DNA of 64,000 bases from CAINVV01 sp038323575 (GCA_038323575.1 JBBQHB010000011.1:16410-80409); one strand, 5' to 3'. Counted from the first letter of the stretch, positions 53,919 to 62,659 are shown. Notes: generated by a model from the letters alone, not told the origin. Program-made: numbers and translations.

Positions 53919-54512
53919 ATGATGGACAAGTCCGAACCAAAAAAGATTGAAAGGCGCCACTTTCTCCGCAACGGGATGCAGCTGGCTCTGGCCGGCACAC
54001 TGGTCGGAGTGGCAGGATTATCGGTCATGAAATCGAAAGCAAGCGGAATGGTCTGGCAGATCGATCCGTTTAAATGCGTGCAGTGCGGGAGATGCGCCAC
54101 AGAATGTGTACGGATGCCTTCCGCAGTGAAGTGTGTTCACGCTTACAACCTTTGCGGTTATTGTGACCTCTGCGGAGGTTACCTGAAGCCTGATCCCAAC
54201 GCAAGAACTACGGCTGCTGAAAATCAGCTTTGCCCCACGGCAGCCATCAAACGCAGGTACATTGAAGATCCTTTTTATGAATATGTTATCGATGAGGACC
54301 TCTGCATAGGATGTGCCAAATGTGTCGCCGGCTGTACCTCTTTCGGGAATGGCTCGCTGCATCTGCAAATCCGTCAGGACATCTGCAAAAACTGCAACGA
54401 TTGTGCCATTGCACGCTTGTGTCCGGCTGAAGCAATCAGCCGCGTTCCGGCGGATAAACCGTACATGATAAAAGGCGGATTCAGGAAGGAAGCTCCGAAG
54501 GGTAAAGGATAA
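53919..54512 (+). CDS. NapG-like Tat-exported polyferredoxin
   Basis: A 197-residue iron-sulfur protein with a Tat signal (ERRHFLRNGMQLALAG). Cluster motifs are CVQCGRCATECVRMP (about 47-58), the CGYCDLC pair with a later CP, CIGCAKCVAGC (about 128), and CKNCNDCAIARLCP (about 152), so three to four [4Fe-4S] clusters. This matches the NapG/MauM ferredoxin type, which works with the membrane protein NapH as a quinol dehydrogenase. The membrane partner is the next gene. The stop codon lies inside an AAAGGAT tandem repeat. No nitrate reductase or methylamine dehydrogenase is present. Confidence 0.9.
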   Translation: MMDKSEPKKIERRHFLRNGMQLALAGTLVGVAGLSVMKSKASGMVWQIDPFKCVQCGRCATECVRMPSAVKCVHAYNLCGYCDLCGGYLKPDPNARTTAAENQLCPTAAIKRRYIEDPFYEYVIDEDLCIGCAKCVAGCTSFGNGSLHLQIRQDICKNCNDCAIARLCPAEAISRVPADKPYMIKGGFRKEAPKGKG

Positions 54513-54541
54513 AGGAGAAAGGATAAAGGATAAAGGATAAA
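54503..54541 (+). repeat. AAAGGAT tandem repeat
   Basis: About five imperfect copies of the heptamer AAAGGAT fill the gap between the ferredoxin and membrane iron-sulfur genes. They supply the last codons and stop of the ferredoxin. The G-rich units could also act as ribosome-binding sequence for the next gene. Confidence 0.75.
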
Positions 54542-54547
54542 TAACAG

Positions 54548-55813
54548 ATGATCAGATTTTTAAAATATATACTCTTTTTCATTTTGCTGACTTCCGGGTC
54601 GGTAAATGCTCTTGCTGCCGAAGCGCAGCAAAGATTTCCCAAGCCGGAGTTTGCAACAGGATACACGCAGCCAGGTACGACAGCGCCGAATGCAAGATTC
54701 CAGCTTCTTGAATATCTGGATGTTACCATTCTGCTGCTTGTTCTGCTGGTTACAACCTGGCTGGTATTGAAAAAGCGATCGAGAATTGGTGTCTTCTGGA
54801 TTTCAGTTTTCTCTTTGCTCTATTTCGGGTGGTACCGCGAAGGCTGTATCTGTTCGATTGGGTCCATTCAAAATGTAGTTTTGGGAATCGTTGACCCCAC
54901 CTACGCCATTCCGGTTACTGCCCTCATTTTCTTCCTTTTGCCGCTGATTTTTGCGCTCTTTGCAGGACGCATTTTCTGCGCAGGCGCCTGTCCGCTGGGA
55001 GCCCTACAGGATATCATCGTATTTAAACCGATCGAACTTCCTAAATGGATTCAAAAAGTGCTCGGATTAATCCCCTTTTTGTACCTCGGACTGGCTGTCC
55101 TGTTGGTGGCAACAAAATCCGAATTCATCATCTGCAGGTATGATCCCTTCGTGGGATTCTTCAGGTGGGATGCGCCTTTCCACATGATTGTACTCGGAAT
55201 TCTCTTCCTGGTTGTCGGGATTTTTGTAGCCCGGCCTTATTGCAGATTCTTTTGCCCTTACGGTGTATTACTTGGATGGATGTCCAAATTTTCGTCCCGC
55301 CATATGACGATTACACCGTCAACCTGCATCCAATGTAAGCTTTGCGCCAACTCCTGCCCCTTCGGAGCCATCAATGAGCCCGTCGTTGAAACGGGTAAAC
55401 GCCGCAGCAATGTTAAAAGGCTTATGATCTATTTTCTGGTACTGCCCCTGTGGATAGGTATCGGCGGATACGCCGGATCCAAGATGAGCGTCCAGCTTTC
55501 CCGCTTCAACCGCACCGTTTACCTGGCCGATTTAATCCTGGAACATCCTGAAGTGAAGAATGACCCAAATAATATCGATGTGCGCACTTTTATGAGTTTG
55601 GGAAAATCACAAGATAAGTTAATTGCAGAAGCAGTGGTTATCCGGAACCAGTTCAATACCGGATGCTGGCTGCTGGGTGGTTTTATGGGATTAATCATCG
55701 GCAGCAGCCTGATCCGGTTGTCCACGTTCCGGAAAAGGGATGACTGGGAACCGGACAAAACCAATTGCCTGAGTTGCGCGAGGTGCATGCCGTATTGTCC
55801 CGTGAAGGAATGA
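54548..55813 (+). CDS. NapH/NosR-like membrane iron-sulfur protein
   Basis: A 421-residue polytopic protein with about six hydrophobic segments after a signal-like N-terminus. Two Cys-rich membrane-edge motifs of the NapH/NosR/CcoG family are present: CAGACPLGALQD (about 142) and FFCPYGVLLGW (about 236), followed by a ferredoxin motif CIQCKLCANSCPFGAI (about 259). A second cluster-like motif at the extreme C-terminus, CLSCARCMPYCPVKE, lacks a partner half. An EGCICSIGSIQN segment near residue 98 adds two Cys. In this family electrons pass from quinol or cytoplasmic donors to periplasmic ferredoxins; the Tat ferredoxin is the preceding gene. A GACTG-type repeat block starts right after the stop. 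Confidence 0.9.
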   Translation: MIRFLKYILFFILLTSGSVNALAAEAQQRFPKPEFATGYTQPGTTAPNARFQLLEYLDVTILLLVLLVTTWLVLKKRSRIGVFWISVFSLLYFGWYREGCICSIGSIQNVVLGIVDPTYAIPVTALIFFLLPLIFALFAGRIFCAGACPLGALQDIIVFKPIELPKWIQKVLGLIPFLYLGLAVLLVATKSEFIICRYDPFVGFFRWDAPFHMIVLGILFLVVGIFVARPYCRFFCPYGVLLGWMSKFSSRHMTITPSTCIQCKLCANSCPFGAINEPVVETGKRRSNVKRLMIYFLVLPLWIGIGGYAGSKMSVQLSRFNRTVYLADLILEHPEVKNDPNNIDVRTFMSLGKSQDKLIAEAVVIRNQFNTGCWLLGGFMGLIIGSSLIRLSTFRKRDDWEPDKTNCLSCARCMPYCPVKE

Positions 55814-55814
55814 C

Positions 55815-56115
55815 GGACGGGGAGACGGGAAGACTGGATGACTGGACGACTGGACGATGGGACGACTTGACGATGGGACGACTTGACGGGTCACGGAGAA
55901 TGAAACGGAGACGGAGAAACGGAGGGGACGACCGGACGATGAGACGACTGGACGACACGGAGAATGAAACGGAGAACGGGTCAGACGGAAAGACGGAAAG
56001 ACGGAAAGACGGAAAGACGGGACGACGGGACGACTTGAAGACTGGAGACTGAGGACTTGAAGACTGGAGACTGGAGACTGAAGACTGAAGACTGAGGACT
56101 GGAGACTGAGGACTG
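55815..56115 (+). repeat. Degenerate GACGACTG / GACTGAG tandem repeat block
   Basis: About 300 bases of purine-rich repeats directly after a stop codon. They run from GACGGGGAGACGGGAAGACTGGATGACTGG-like units through GACGGAAA units to GACTGGAGACTGAG units. The unit set is the same as at 13433-13560 and 63796-64000. Long frames across it (for example a Asp/Gly/Arg-rich one at 55765-56052) are repeat artefacts. Confidence 0.88.
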
Positions 56116-56140
56116 AACGAGAGCAACTAACGGGATTTTA

Positions 56141-56187
56141 GCCGCATAGCGGCGGCCGATATTGTAGCCCTCGGTTTTAACCGGGGG
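56141..56187 (+). repeat. GCCGCNTAGCGG hairpin element, second copy, plus adjacent hairpin
   Basis: GCCGC-ATA-GCGGC (56141-56153) is a perfect short hairpin. After seven bases comes ATTGTAG, then a 9-bp stem CCCTCGGTT-TT-AACCGGGGG (56168-56187). The first hairpin and the TTGTAG match the element at 13572-13597. The remaining 170 bases before the next gene show no reading frame; an AAAAGCTAATAGCT duplication lies just before that gene. Confidence 0.6.
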
Positions 56188-56361
56188 TAAGAAAAGGCAA
56201 AGCATCAAGCGTCCGTGCTGGCAAGCCGAAAAAAGAGATAGGATGGTATCGGACGGACGGAATAAATTTTGAAAATGGACACGCAAAACCCGAAACCGGA
56301 GAGGCAGGGATTTGGTTAAAACTAAAAGCTAATAGCTAAAAGCTTTTCTTAAAAAAAATAT

Positions 56362-58206
56362 ATGAGCGGAATGAACTTTTCAGACAACGATAAAATCAAG
56401 CTGGCCAGCCGGATTGGCTGGATTGCCGCCTTTTTTTCACTGGCGCTGGCTGTTTTGCTGATTGCCAACTTCGTTCAGACAAAATTGAACGATCCGATCA
56501 ACAACAAAACAATCCCGGCACTGGTCAAACGACTGAGCCAGAATCCCGCAGACGAGGATCTGAAAGCGGAAATCAGGGCTTTCGACCTGATGGCCCGGAA
56601 GGCCTATTTTACCAGCCACTGGCAAATCCGTACCGGAAGCTATCTTTTAATCCTGGGGGTGCTACTTACGATCCTGTCAGTCAGGACCATCCAATCCTAT
56701 ACTTCCAAACTCAACGAAATCGACCGAATCGACCACGTGAACGGCCTCGATGAACTGATGGCCAGAAAATGGGTACTTTACAGTGGGTCAGGCTTGTTAT
56801 TGCTTGCTCTTGTGTCAGGCTTTTTGTCGAACAATTTATTGAAGGATTTCCAGGTCAATGAAAACAATGCACCGGAGGTTGAAAAAACCGAGGCTGTCGC
56901 CAAAGAGAAAACAGCTCCAACCGATACGGTTTCCAAATCCCCAGTGATACCTGCCAGCCTGAAATCAGCAATTGCAGATACTTCCGGTTCAGAGAATGCT
57001 AAAGAAGCTGTAAAACCGGTGCCTTCACCGGCAATTGCACCTTTTCCTACCACGGCAGAGTTACGGTCCAATTATCCCTTCTTCCGCGGCGCTGAAGGAA
57101 TCGGTATCGCCTACCAGAAAAATACGCTCACCGACTGGGACGGAGCAAGCGGCAAAAATATGGTCTGGAAGGTGAAAATCCCCAAATCGGGGTTCAGTTC
57201 CCCGATCATCTGGGGCAGTCAGCTTTTCTTAACCGGGGCAGACGGGCAGGCCCGCATGGTTTACTGTTACGATAAAAACAATGGCAAATTGTTATGGGAA
57301 GCTGCTGCTGATAATATTCAAGGCTCTTCCGGCGTGCCTAAGGTTGCTTCGGATACCGGACTGGCAGCCCCAACCATGGCCACCGATGGAAGGGCTGTTT
57401 TTGCCATATTCGCCACCGGCGATGTGCTGGCGCTCGACCTGACCGGCAAACGCCTCTGGGCACGCAACCTCGGAGTTCCCGACAACCACTACGGGCATTC
57501 CTCATCGCTGGTTATTTACAAAGATAAATTACTGATACAATACGATACCAACAAATCCGGCAAACTGATTGCACTGTCCGCCAAATCCGGTGAGACTGTC
57601 TGGGAAACACCCCGCAAATCAAAAATAGCCTGGTCCTCCCCTGCCCTTGTCAATACCGGGAGCCGGATGGAAATCATCCTGTCGACCAATCCCAATATAA
57701 GCGGCTATAATCCGGAAACGGGAAAAGAGTTGTGGTCGGTTGACTGTCTTTCAGGTGAAGTCGGTCCCTCAATCGGTTACGCAGACGGAATGGTTTTTGC
57801 CGCCAACGAATATGCCAAGCTGGTTGGCATTCAACTGGGGGCAACCCCTTCAGTCGCCTGGGAATCGGACGAATTCCTGCCGGAAGTCGCCAGTCCGCTG
57901 GCTGTCAAAGGTTTGCTTTATATTGCAACCTCCTACGGCGTTTTCGCCTGTTTTGAGGCCAAAACAGGGAAGAAATTTTGGAGCCAGGAATACGGCGATC
58001 CATTCTATGCATCTCCTATTTATGCCGACGGGAAAGTATATATCACCGACATGTCAGGAAAGACACACATCGTAAAAGCAACCAGTGCATACCAGCTGAT
58101 CGGCACCCCTGAACTGGGTGAAAAGGCCGTCTGCTCACCTGTATTTGCCGATGGCCGGGTCTACATCCGGGGAATGAATCAGTTGTATTGTTTTGGATTA
58201 AAATAA
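56362..58206 (+). CDS. Multi-span membrane protein with PQQ-like beta-propeller domain
   Basis: A 614-residue protein. Three hydrophobic segments (about 15-37, 92-110 and 135-155) form an N-terminal membrane region. A Pro/Ser/Thr/Ala-rich linker (about 165-230) leads to a PQQ-type propeller starting YPFFRGAEGIG and containing DKNNGKLLWEAA, SAKSGETVWETP, NPETGKELWSV and EAKTGKKFWSQ. The first two helices bracket a periplasmic loop. The shared FRG start ties it to the other propellers of the cluster. It is 14 bases upstream of the NADH-oxidoreductase fusion, so it belongs to the redox operon. Confidence 0.87.
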   Translation: MSGMNFSDNDKIKLASRIGWIAAFFSLALAVLLIANFVQTKLNDPINNKTIPALVKRLSQNPADEDLKAEIRAFDLMARKAYFTSHWQIRTGSYLLILGVLLTILSVRTIQSYTSKLNEIDRIDHVNGLDELMARKWVLYSGSGLLLLALVSGFLSNNLLKDFQVNENNAPEVEKTEAVAKEKTAPTDTVSKSPVIPASLKSAIADTSGSENAKEAVKPVPSPAIAPFPTTAELRSNYPFFRGAEGIGIAYQKNTLTDWDGASGKNMVWKVKIPKSGFSSPIIWGSQLFLTGADGQARMVYCYDKNNGKLLWEAAADNIQGSSGVPKVASDTGLAAPTMATDGRAVFAIFATGDVLALDLTGKRLWARNLGVPDNHYGHSSSLVIYKDKLLIQYDTNKSGKLIALSAKSGETVWETPRKSKIAWSSPALVNTGSRMEIILSTNPNISGYNPETGKELWSVDCLSGEVGPSIGYADGMVFAANEYAKLVGIQLGATPSVAWESDEFLPEVASPLAVKGLLYIATSYGVFACFEAKTGKKFWSQEYGDPFYASPIYADGKVYITDMSGKTHIVKATSAYQLIGTPELGEKAVCSPVFADGRVYIRGMNQLYCFGLK

Positions 58207-58220
58207 ACAGAAAAACCGAG

Positions 58221-60578
58221 GTGAACGAACAAATCGCAATATATCAGGCAGTTGACAAAATAATTGAACAAAAGGGCCGTTCTGTCGAGTCGGTTATCCC
58301 CATCCTGCAGTCCATCCAGCAAAAATTCAATTATCTGCCGGAGGATGCCCTGAAATACGTTTGCCGTAAAACAAAGATCACCCCGGACCAGATTATCGGT
58401 GTTGCCTCTTTTTATTCCCAATTCAGGATGCATCCGGTCGGGGAACATATCATCAAGGTCTGTGTTGGCACCGCCTGCCACGTAAAAGGTGCAGACCATG
58501 TCCATGACGCGATTCGCCGTCATTTTAAACTGACCGGCGATGAAGAAACAGATGCTTCACGTAAATATACCATCGAAAGGGTTTCCTGCCTTGGATGCTG
58601 TACCCTGGCGCCTGTGGTCCAGATAGATGAGATAACCTACGGACATGTTACTTCCGACAAGGTCGAAAATATGCTGGCTGATTTCGAAAAACATACGAAT
58701 GGCTCCAAACAGGGCAAAGGATTATTCCGGAACACTAAAGGCGAAGAGATTCAGGGTGAAATACGCATCGGACTTGGCTCCTGCTGCGTGGCATCCGGAA
58801 GCGAAGAGGTGAAAAAGGCAGTAGAGGAATCAGTTTCCGATACCGGCATCAGCATAAGCCTTAAAAATGTAGGCTGCGTAGGTATGTGCCACCAGGTGCC
58901 TTTGGTCGAGGTTATACCGCACAATAAAAAACCAATTCTGTATGCGAAGGTTAAACCTGAGGATATACCGGGGATTATCGCAAGCAACTTCAAACCTGCC
59001 GGCTATTTAAGAAGGCTGAAAAACGATATATATCATTTCTTCGAAAATGTTCAGACCAGCGGCGTCTGGCAGGGTGTCAAACAATATTCAATCGATGCCA
59101 GGGAAAAACAGGTAACTGATTTCCTTGATCGCCAAATCCCGATTGCTACCCGTTACCGCGGAATCATCAACCCGCTCGACCTGGAAGAATACAAAGCCCA
59201 TCTGGGTTTCGCCGCCATGAAAACCTGTCTGACGGAACTATCCGGGGAACAAATTATTGAGCGAATCACCGACAGCGGTCTTCGGGGCCGGGGTGGCGCC
59301 GGTTTTCCTACCGGGATAAAATGGAAACTGGTAGCCGGACAATTTTCAGCTGAAAAATACCTTATATGCAACGGAGATGAAGGAGATCCCGGGGCATTCA
59401 TGGACAGGATGCTGCTTGAATCATATCCATACAGGGTCATTGAAGGAATGGTGATTGCGGCCAAAGCCGTAAACGCTTCACAGGGATTCTTCTACATCCG
59501 CGCCGAATATCCGCTGGCGTTGGTACGTATAAACCAGGCGCTTATCAACTGCCGCGAGAACAATTTACTCGGCGACAATATTTTGAACTCCGGCTTTTCT
59601 TTCGACATCACCATTTATGAAGGCGCCGGCGCATTTGTCTGCGGGGAAGAGACTGCCCTGATCGCATCGATGGAAGGCCAGCGCGGTTACCCGCGCATCA
59701 GACCGCCATTCCCCGCAGAAAAAGGACTCTGGGGCAAACCCACCCTTATCAACAACACAGAGACATTTGCCCAGGTTTCCTACATTATTCAGGAAGGATC
59801 CGGAAGTTTTTCATCCATCGGCAGTCCGACAAGCAAAGGCACCAAGGTTTTCGCCCTTGCCGGGAAAATCAACCGCGGAGGTCTTATCGAGGTTCCGATG
59901 GGTATCACTGTCCGCCAGATTGTGGAAGAGATCGGCGGAGGAGTCCAAAATGGAAAAAAATTCAAAGCCGTTCAGATTGGCGGTCCATCGGGCGGTTGTG
60001 TGCCGATCCAGCTGTATGATACCCCCATCGATTACGAATCTTTGCTCGAAGTCGGAGCCATGATGGGATCAGGCGGTCTCGTGGTACTCGACGAAGACGA
60101 TTGCATGGTAGATATTGCCCACTACTTCCTCTCCTTTACCCAGCACGAGTCCTGCGGAAAATGCACATTCTGCCGTGTCGGCACCCGGAAAATGCTGGAT
60201 ATCCTCACCAAAATCACAACAGGGAAAGGAACGGAGAAAGATCTTACAGAACTGGAAAACCTGGCCTACTGGACCAAAAAAGGGAGTCTCTGCGGATTGG
60301 GAAAATCTGCACCCAATCCGGTGCTTTCGACCTTGAAATATTTCAGGGATGAATACACCGCTCATCTCAACGGTAAATGTCCGTCACATAAATGTACCGA
60401 ACTGATCCGCTACCAGATCAACGATTTGTGTATCGGCTGCACCTTATGTGCCCAGAAATGCCCTACTGACGCAATTTTGTTCCAACCGCACAAAAAACAT
60501 GAAGTAATTACCGACCTCTGCATCAAATGCGATGCGTGCCGGACGGTATGCCCGGTGGATGCGGTAGATATTTTTTAA
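58221..60578 (+). CDS. NuoE-NuoF fusion oxidoreductase with extra ferredoxin domains
   Basis: A 785-residue flavo-iron-sulfur protein starting at GTG 58221; a TTG at 58188 is the alternative. Residues 1-165 are NuoE-like with [2Fe-2S] ligands in CVGTACH and CLGCC. Residues about 185-255 are a second thioredoxin-like [2Fe-2S] domain (LGSCCVAS, VGCVGMCH). From about 300 comes a complete NuoF core: GLRGRGGAGFPTGIKW, NGDEGDPGAFMDR, GAGAFVCGEETALIASMEG and ESCGKCTFCRVGTRK. The C-terminus has two [4Fe-4S] motifs, CIGCTLCAQKCP and CIKCDACRTVCP. This resembles HydB/HndC of NAD-linked hydrogenases. It should oxidise NADH (or reduce NAD) in the cytoplasm. No hydrogenase subunit is in the window. Confidence 0.93.
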   Translation: MNEQIAIYQAVDKIIEQKGRSVESVIPILQSIQQKFNYLPEDALKYVCRKTKITPDQIIGVASFYSQFRMHPVGEHIIKVCVGTACHVKGADHVHDAIRRHFKLTGDEETDASRKYTIERVSCLGCCTLAPVVQIDEITYGHVTSDKVENMLADFEKHTNGSKQGKGLFRNTKGEEIQGEIRIGLGSCCVASGSEEVKKAVEESVSDTGISISLKNVGCVGMCHQVPLVEVIPHNKKPILYAKVKPEDIPGIIASNFKPAGYLRRLKNDIYHFFENVQTSGVWQGVKQYSIDAREKQVTDFLDRQIPIATRYRGIINPLDLEEYKAHLGFAAMKTCLTELSGEQIIERITDSGLRGRGGAGFPTGIKWKLVAGQFSAEKYLICNGDEGDPGAFMDRMLLESYPYRVIEGMVIAAKAVNASQGFFYIRAEYPLALVRINQALINCRENNLLGDNILNSGFSFDITIYEGAGAFVCGEETALIASMEGQRGYPRIRPPFPAEKGLWGKPTLINNTETFAQVSYIIQEGSGSFSSIGSPTSKGTKVFALAGKINRGGLIEVPMGITVRQIVEEIGGGVQNGKKFKAVQIGGPSGGCVPIQLYDTPIDYESLLEVGAMMGSGGLVVLDEDDCMVDIAHYFLSFTQHESCGKCTFCRVGTRKMLDILTKITTGKGTEKDLTELENLAYWTKKGSLCGLGKSAPNPVLSTLKYFRDEYTAHLNGKCPSHKCTELIRYQINDLCIGCTLCAQKCPTDAILFQPHKKHEVITDLCIKCDACRTVCPVDAVDIF

Positions 60579-60583
60579 CGATC

Positions 60584-60616
60584 AGACCTGACAGGTTTTG
60601 AAAACCTGTCAGGTCT
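60584..60616. repeat. 33-bp perfect palindrome
   Basis: AGACCTGACAGGTTTT is followed by one G and then its exact reverse complement, filling the 50-bp gap between two redox genes. The A-run on the right would make it a terminator only for the opposite strand. I recall similar palindromes as common dispersed repeats in Bacteroidota genomes; I could not check copy number here. Confidence 0.9.
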
Positions 60617-60628
60617 AAAAAAATAAAA

Positions 60629-62197
60629 ATGGTAAAACTGACAATAGACAATCTTCCGATAGAAGCCGATACCGGCACAACAGTCTGGCAGGCAGCCAGA
60701 TTGGCCGGAATTGATATCCCAACCATGTGCTACCTGGAAGAGACCGGCCATATCACTTCCTGCATGATTTGCCTGGTAAAGAATGCAAAAAACGGTCAGT
60801 TGTTTGCATCCTGTTCGACACCGGTTGCGGAAGGTCAGGTCATTATAACAGGCGATCAGGAAGTAATTGAATCCCGGAAAACCGCACTGGAACTGCTGCT
60901 CAGTGAACATACGGGAGATTGTGAAGCGCCTTGTCAGTTGGTTTGTCCGGCACACATGAACATTCCGCTGATGAACAGGCTTATCGCCAAAGGGGAATTT
61001 GCAAAATCGCTGGAGGTGGTCAAACGTGACATCGCGCTGCCTTCTGTTTTGGGAAGGATCTGTCCGGCACCCTGCGAGGCGGCCTGCCGGCGCAAACAGG
61101 TGGATGAAGCAGTCTCCATCTGCACACTGAAACGGTTTGTCGGGGATGAAGATTTGAACCAAAATCAGCCATACCGACCCCTACCGGCTTCCCCGTCAGG
61201 GAAAAAAGTAGCAATCATCGGAGCAGGTCCTGCCGGATTGGCTGCTGCTTATTATCTGCAGATCAAGGGCCACCAGGCCGTAATATTCGAAAAATCAAAC
61301 TCGCCGGGCGGAACCCTCACACAAATTGCAATTGATATTTTACCCCCGAAGATCCTGCAGTCGGAGATTGATGAAATACTTGCCCTGGGCGTTCACCTCC
61401 GTTTAAATGAAACGGTAGATGAAGTAAGGTTTGCCCTTTTGCAAAGTGAATATGATGCAATCGTCCTGGCAACAGGTACAACTACCGCCGACAATCATCA
61501 TTTCGGACTTGAAACAAATAATTTGGGAATCGTTGCCGACAAATTTAGCTACTTAACTTCAGGGGCAAATATTTTTGCTGTGGGAAATGTCCTTCGGAAT
61601 TCAAAAATGGCTGTCCGGTCGGTCGGACAAGGCAAGGAGGTGGCTGCAGTAATCGATCACTATTTGGCATACGGAGAAGTGAAAGGTTACCCGGCACGTT
61701 TCAATTCAAAATTCGGAAAACTATCCGCGGAAGAATTCCTTCATTACCTGAAAGATTCCGAAACATCGCCACGCCAAAAAACCGAACCGGAAGGATTTAC
61801 AAGCGAGTCAGCCATTCTTGAGTCAAAACGGTGCATGCATTGCGATTGCCGTAAACCTGAGTCTTGCCTCCTGCGCGAATTCTCGCACCAATACCAGGCC
61901 GATCAGAAACGGTTCAAAGGTGACGACAGGAAAACAGCGGAGAAACTTATTCACCGCGAAGGGATTGTGTATGAACCTGCCAAATGCATCAAATGCGGCA
62001 TATGCGTAAAACTGACAAGCATCCACAAAGAAGAATTCGGGCTGACATTTATCGGACGCGGTTTTGACGTCAAAGTGGGAGTCCCTTTCAACGAAATGAT
62101 AGAGCAGGGCTTAAGAAAAACAGCACAGGTGGTGGCAAATGCCTGTCCGACCGGGGCCCTGGCAATGTTTGATGAAGAACAACAACTGAACCTATAA
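60629..62197 (+). CDS. [2Fe-2S]/FAD/[4Fe-4S] oxidoreductase (NuoG N-terminus-GltD-like fusion)
   Basis: A 522-residue cytoplasmic protein. Residues 1-80 are a [2Fe-2S] ferredoxin fold like the NuoG or hydrogenase N-terminus (TMCYLEETGHITSCMICLV ... CSTP). Residues about 85-180 are a GltD-type helical [4Fe-4S] domain (CQLVCPAHMNIP, CPAPCEAACRRKQVDEAVSI). Residues about 190-350 bind FAD/NAD(P) (VAIIGAGPAGLAAAYYL). The last 100 residues form a single-cluster ferredoxin-like domain with CIKCGIC and a distal CPTGA. It probably passes electrons between the NuoEF-like fusion and ferredoxin or the membrane. The FAD/NAD domain looks shortened compared with GltD, so its second nucleotide site may be incomplete. 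Confidence 0.9.
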   Translation: MVKLTIDNLPIEADTGTTVWQAARLAGIDIPTMCYLEETGHITSCMICLVKNAKNGQLFASCSTPVAEGQVIITGDQEVIESRKTALELLLSEHTGDCEAPCQLVCPAHMNIPLMNRLIAKGEFAKSLEVVKRDIALPSVLGRICPAPCEAACRRKQVDEAVSICTLKRFVGDEDLNQNQPYRPLPASPSGKKVAIIGAGPAGLAAAYYLQIKGHQAVIFEKSNSPGGTLTQIAIDILPPKILQSEIDEILALGVHLRLNETVDEVRFALLQSEYDAIVLATGTTTADNHHFGLETNNLGIVADKFSYLTSGANIFAVGNVLRNSKMAVRSVGQGKEVAAVIDHYLAYGEVKGYPARFNSKFGKLSAEEFLHYLKDSETSPRQKTEPEGFTSESAILESKRCMHCDCRKPESCLLREFSHQYQADQKRFKGDDRKTAEKLIHREGIVYEPAKCIKCGICVKLTSIHKEEFGLTFIGRGFDVKVGVPFNEMIEQGLRKTAQVVANACPTGALAMFDEEQQLNL

Positions 62198-62365
62198 TTT
62201 CTTCATCCCGACTCTCGACAAATAACTGCTCTTTGCTAATTTGGGATCTGCATCAAGGGCAATGTACAAAATGGTCTTTACATCAATGACAACAGCCTGC
62301 AATTTTGAAAGATCCGGCGAGACATAACTTACAGGTTTCTTGTCGTAATTATGATTTGATGCCAT
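62192..62365 (-). CDS. Small 57-residue protein of unknown function
   Basis: A short leftward frame starts MASNHNYDKKPVSYVSPDL, continues SKLQAVVIDVKTILYIALDADPK-like residues, and ends in a basic GMKKL. Its stop overlaps the last six bases of the oxidoreductase gene. It has a normal start, protein-like composition and no stop for 57 codons in an otherwise non-coding gap. The VSPDLSKLQAVVID pattern resembles small conserved Bacteroidota proteins I have seen unnamed. It has no signal or membrane segment. Function is unknown. Confidence 0.6.
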   Translation of the reverse strand: MASNHNYDKKPVSYVSPDLSKLQAVVIDVKTILYIALDADPKLAKSSYLSRVGMKKL

Positions 62366-62627
62366 GAGTTTTGGTATTAATGATTAAAAAATAAAGATCC
62401 CTGCCCGGGACTTCTAAGCTATGTGGCTTAAGTCAATGTCAAATTTTAGTGAGAAGTAAAGTATTGACAGTGAATGACAGAATTGGCGCAAGTTACTAAA
62501 AATTATCGGATAAGCTGTATAAAAGTCATGTTTTATATAATAAAGCGCTGATAATAATCATAATAAACGTTAAAATGTTTTTTCTTCCAAATTCACAGGG
62601 AATTTCGTTTTAAAACTGTTTCTTAGT

Positions 62628-62659
62628 TTTGTCCAAAGAGTTTGGTATTTTTATAGTTT
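62628..62659 (+). promoter_or_regulatory. Candidate promoter of the last beta-propeller gene
   Basis: TTTG at 62628-62631 is followed after 20 bases by TATAGTTT, a near match to TAnnTTTG at normal spacing, about 25 bases before ATG 62685. The rest of the 62366-62627 gap is AT-rich with nothing else recognised. Confidence 0.4.

Noticed and set aside
53919..55813. Calling the locus a periplasmic nitrate reductase (nap) operon
   Set aside because: Only NapG- and NapH-like proteins are present; NapA, NapB and NapC are missing.
55695..56126. Long open frames on both strands across the repeat block
   Set aside because: Products are monotonous (Ser/Pro/Gln or Asp/Gly/Arg) and arise from the tandem repeat; no start context or domain.
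58221..60578. Calling the locus respiratory complex I
   Set aside because: NuoE and NuoF are fused with extra ferredoxin domains and no membrane Nuo subunits are present.
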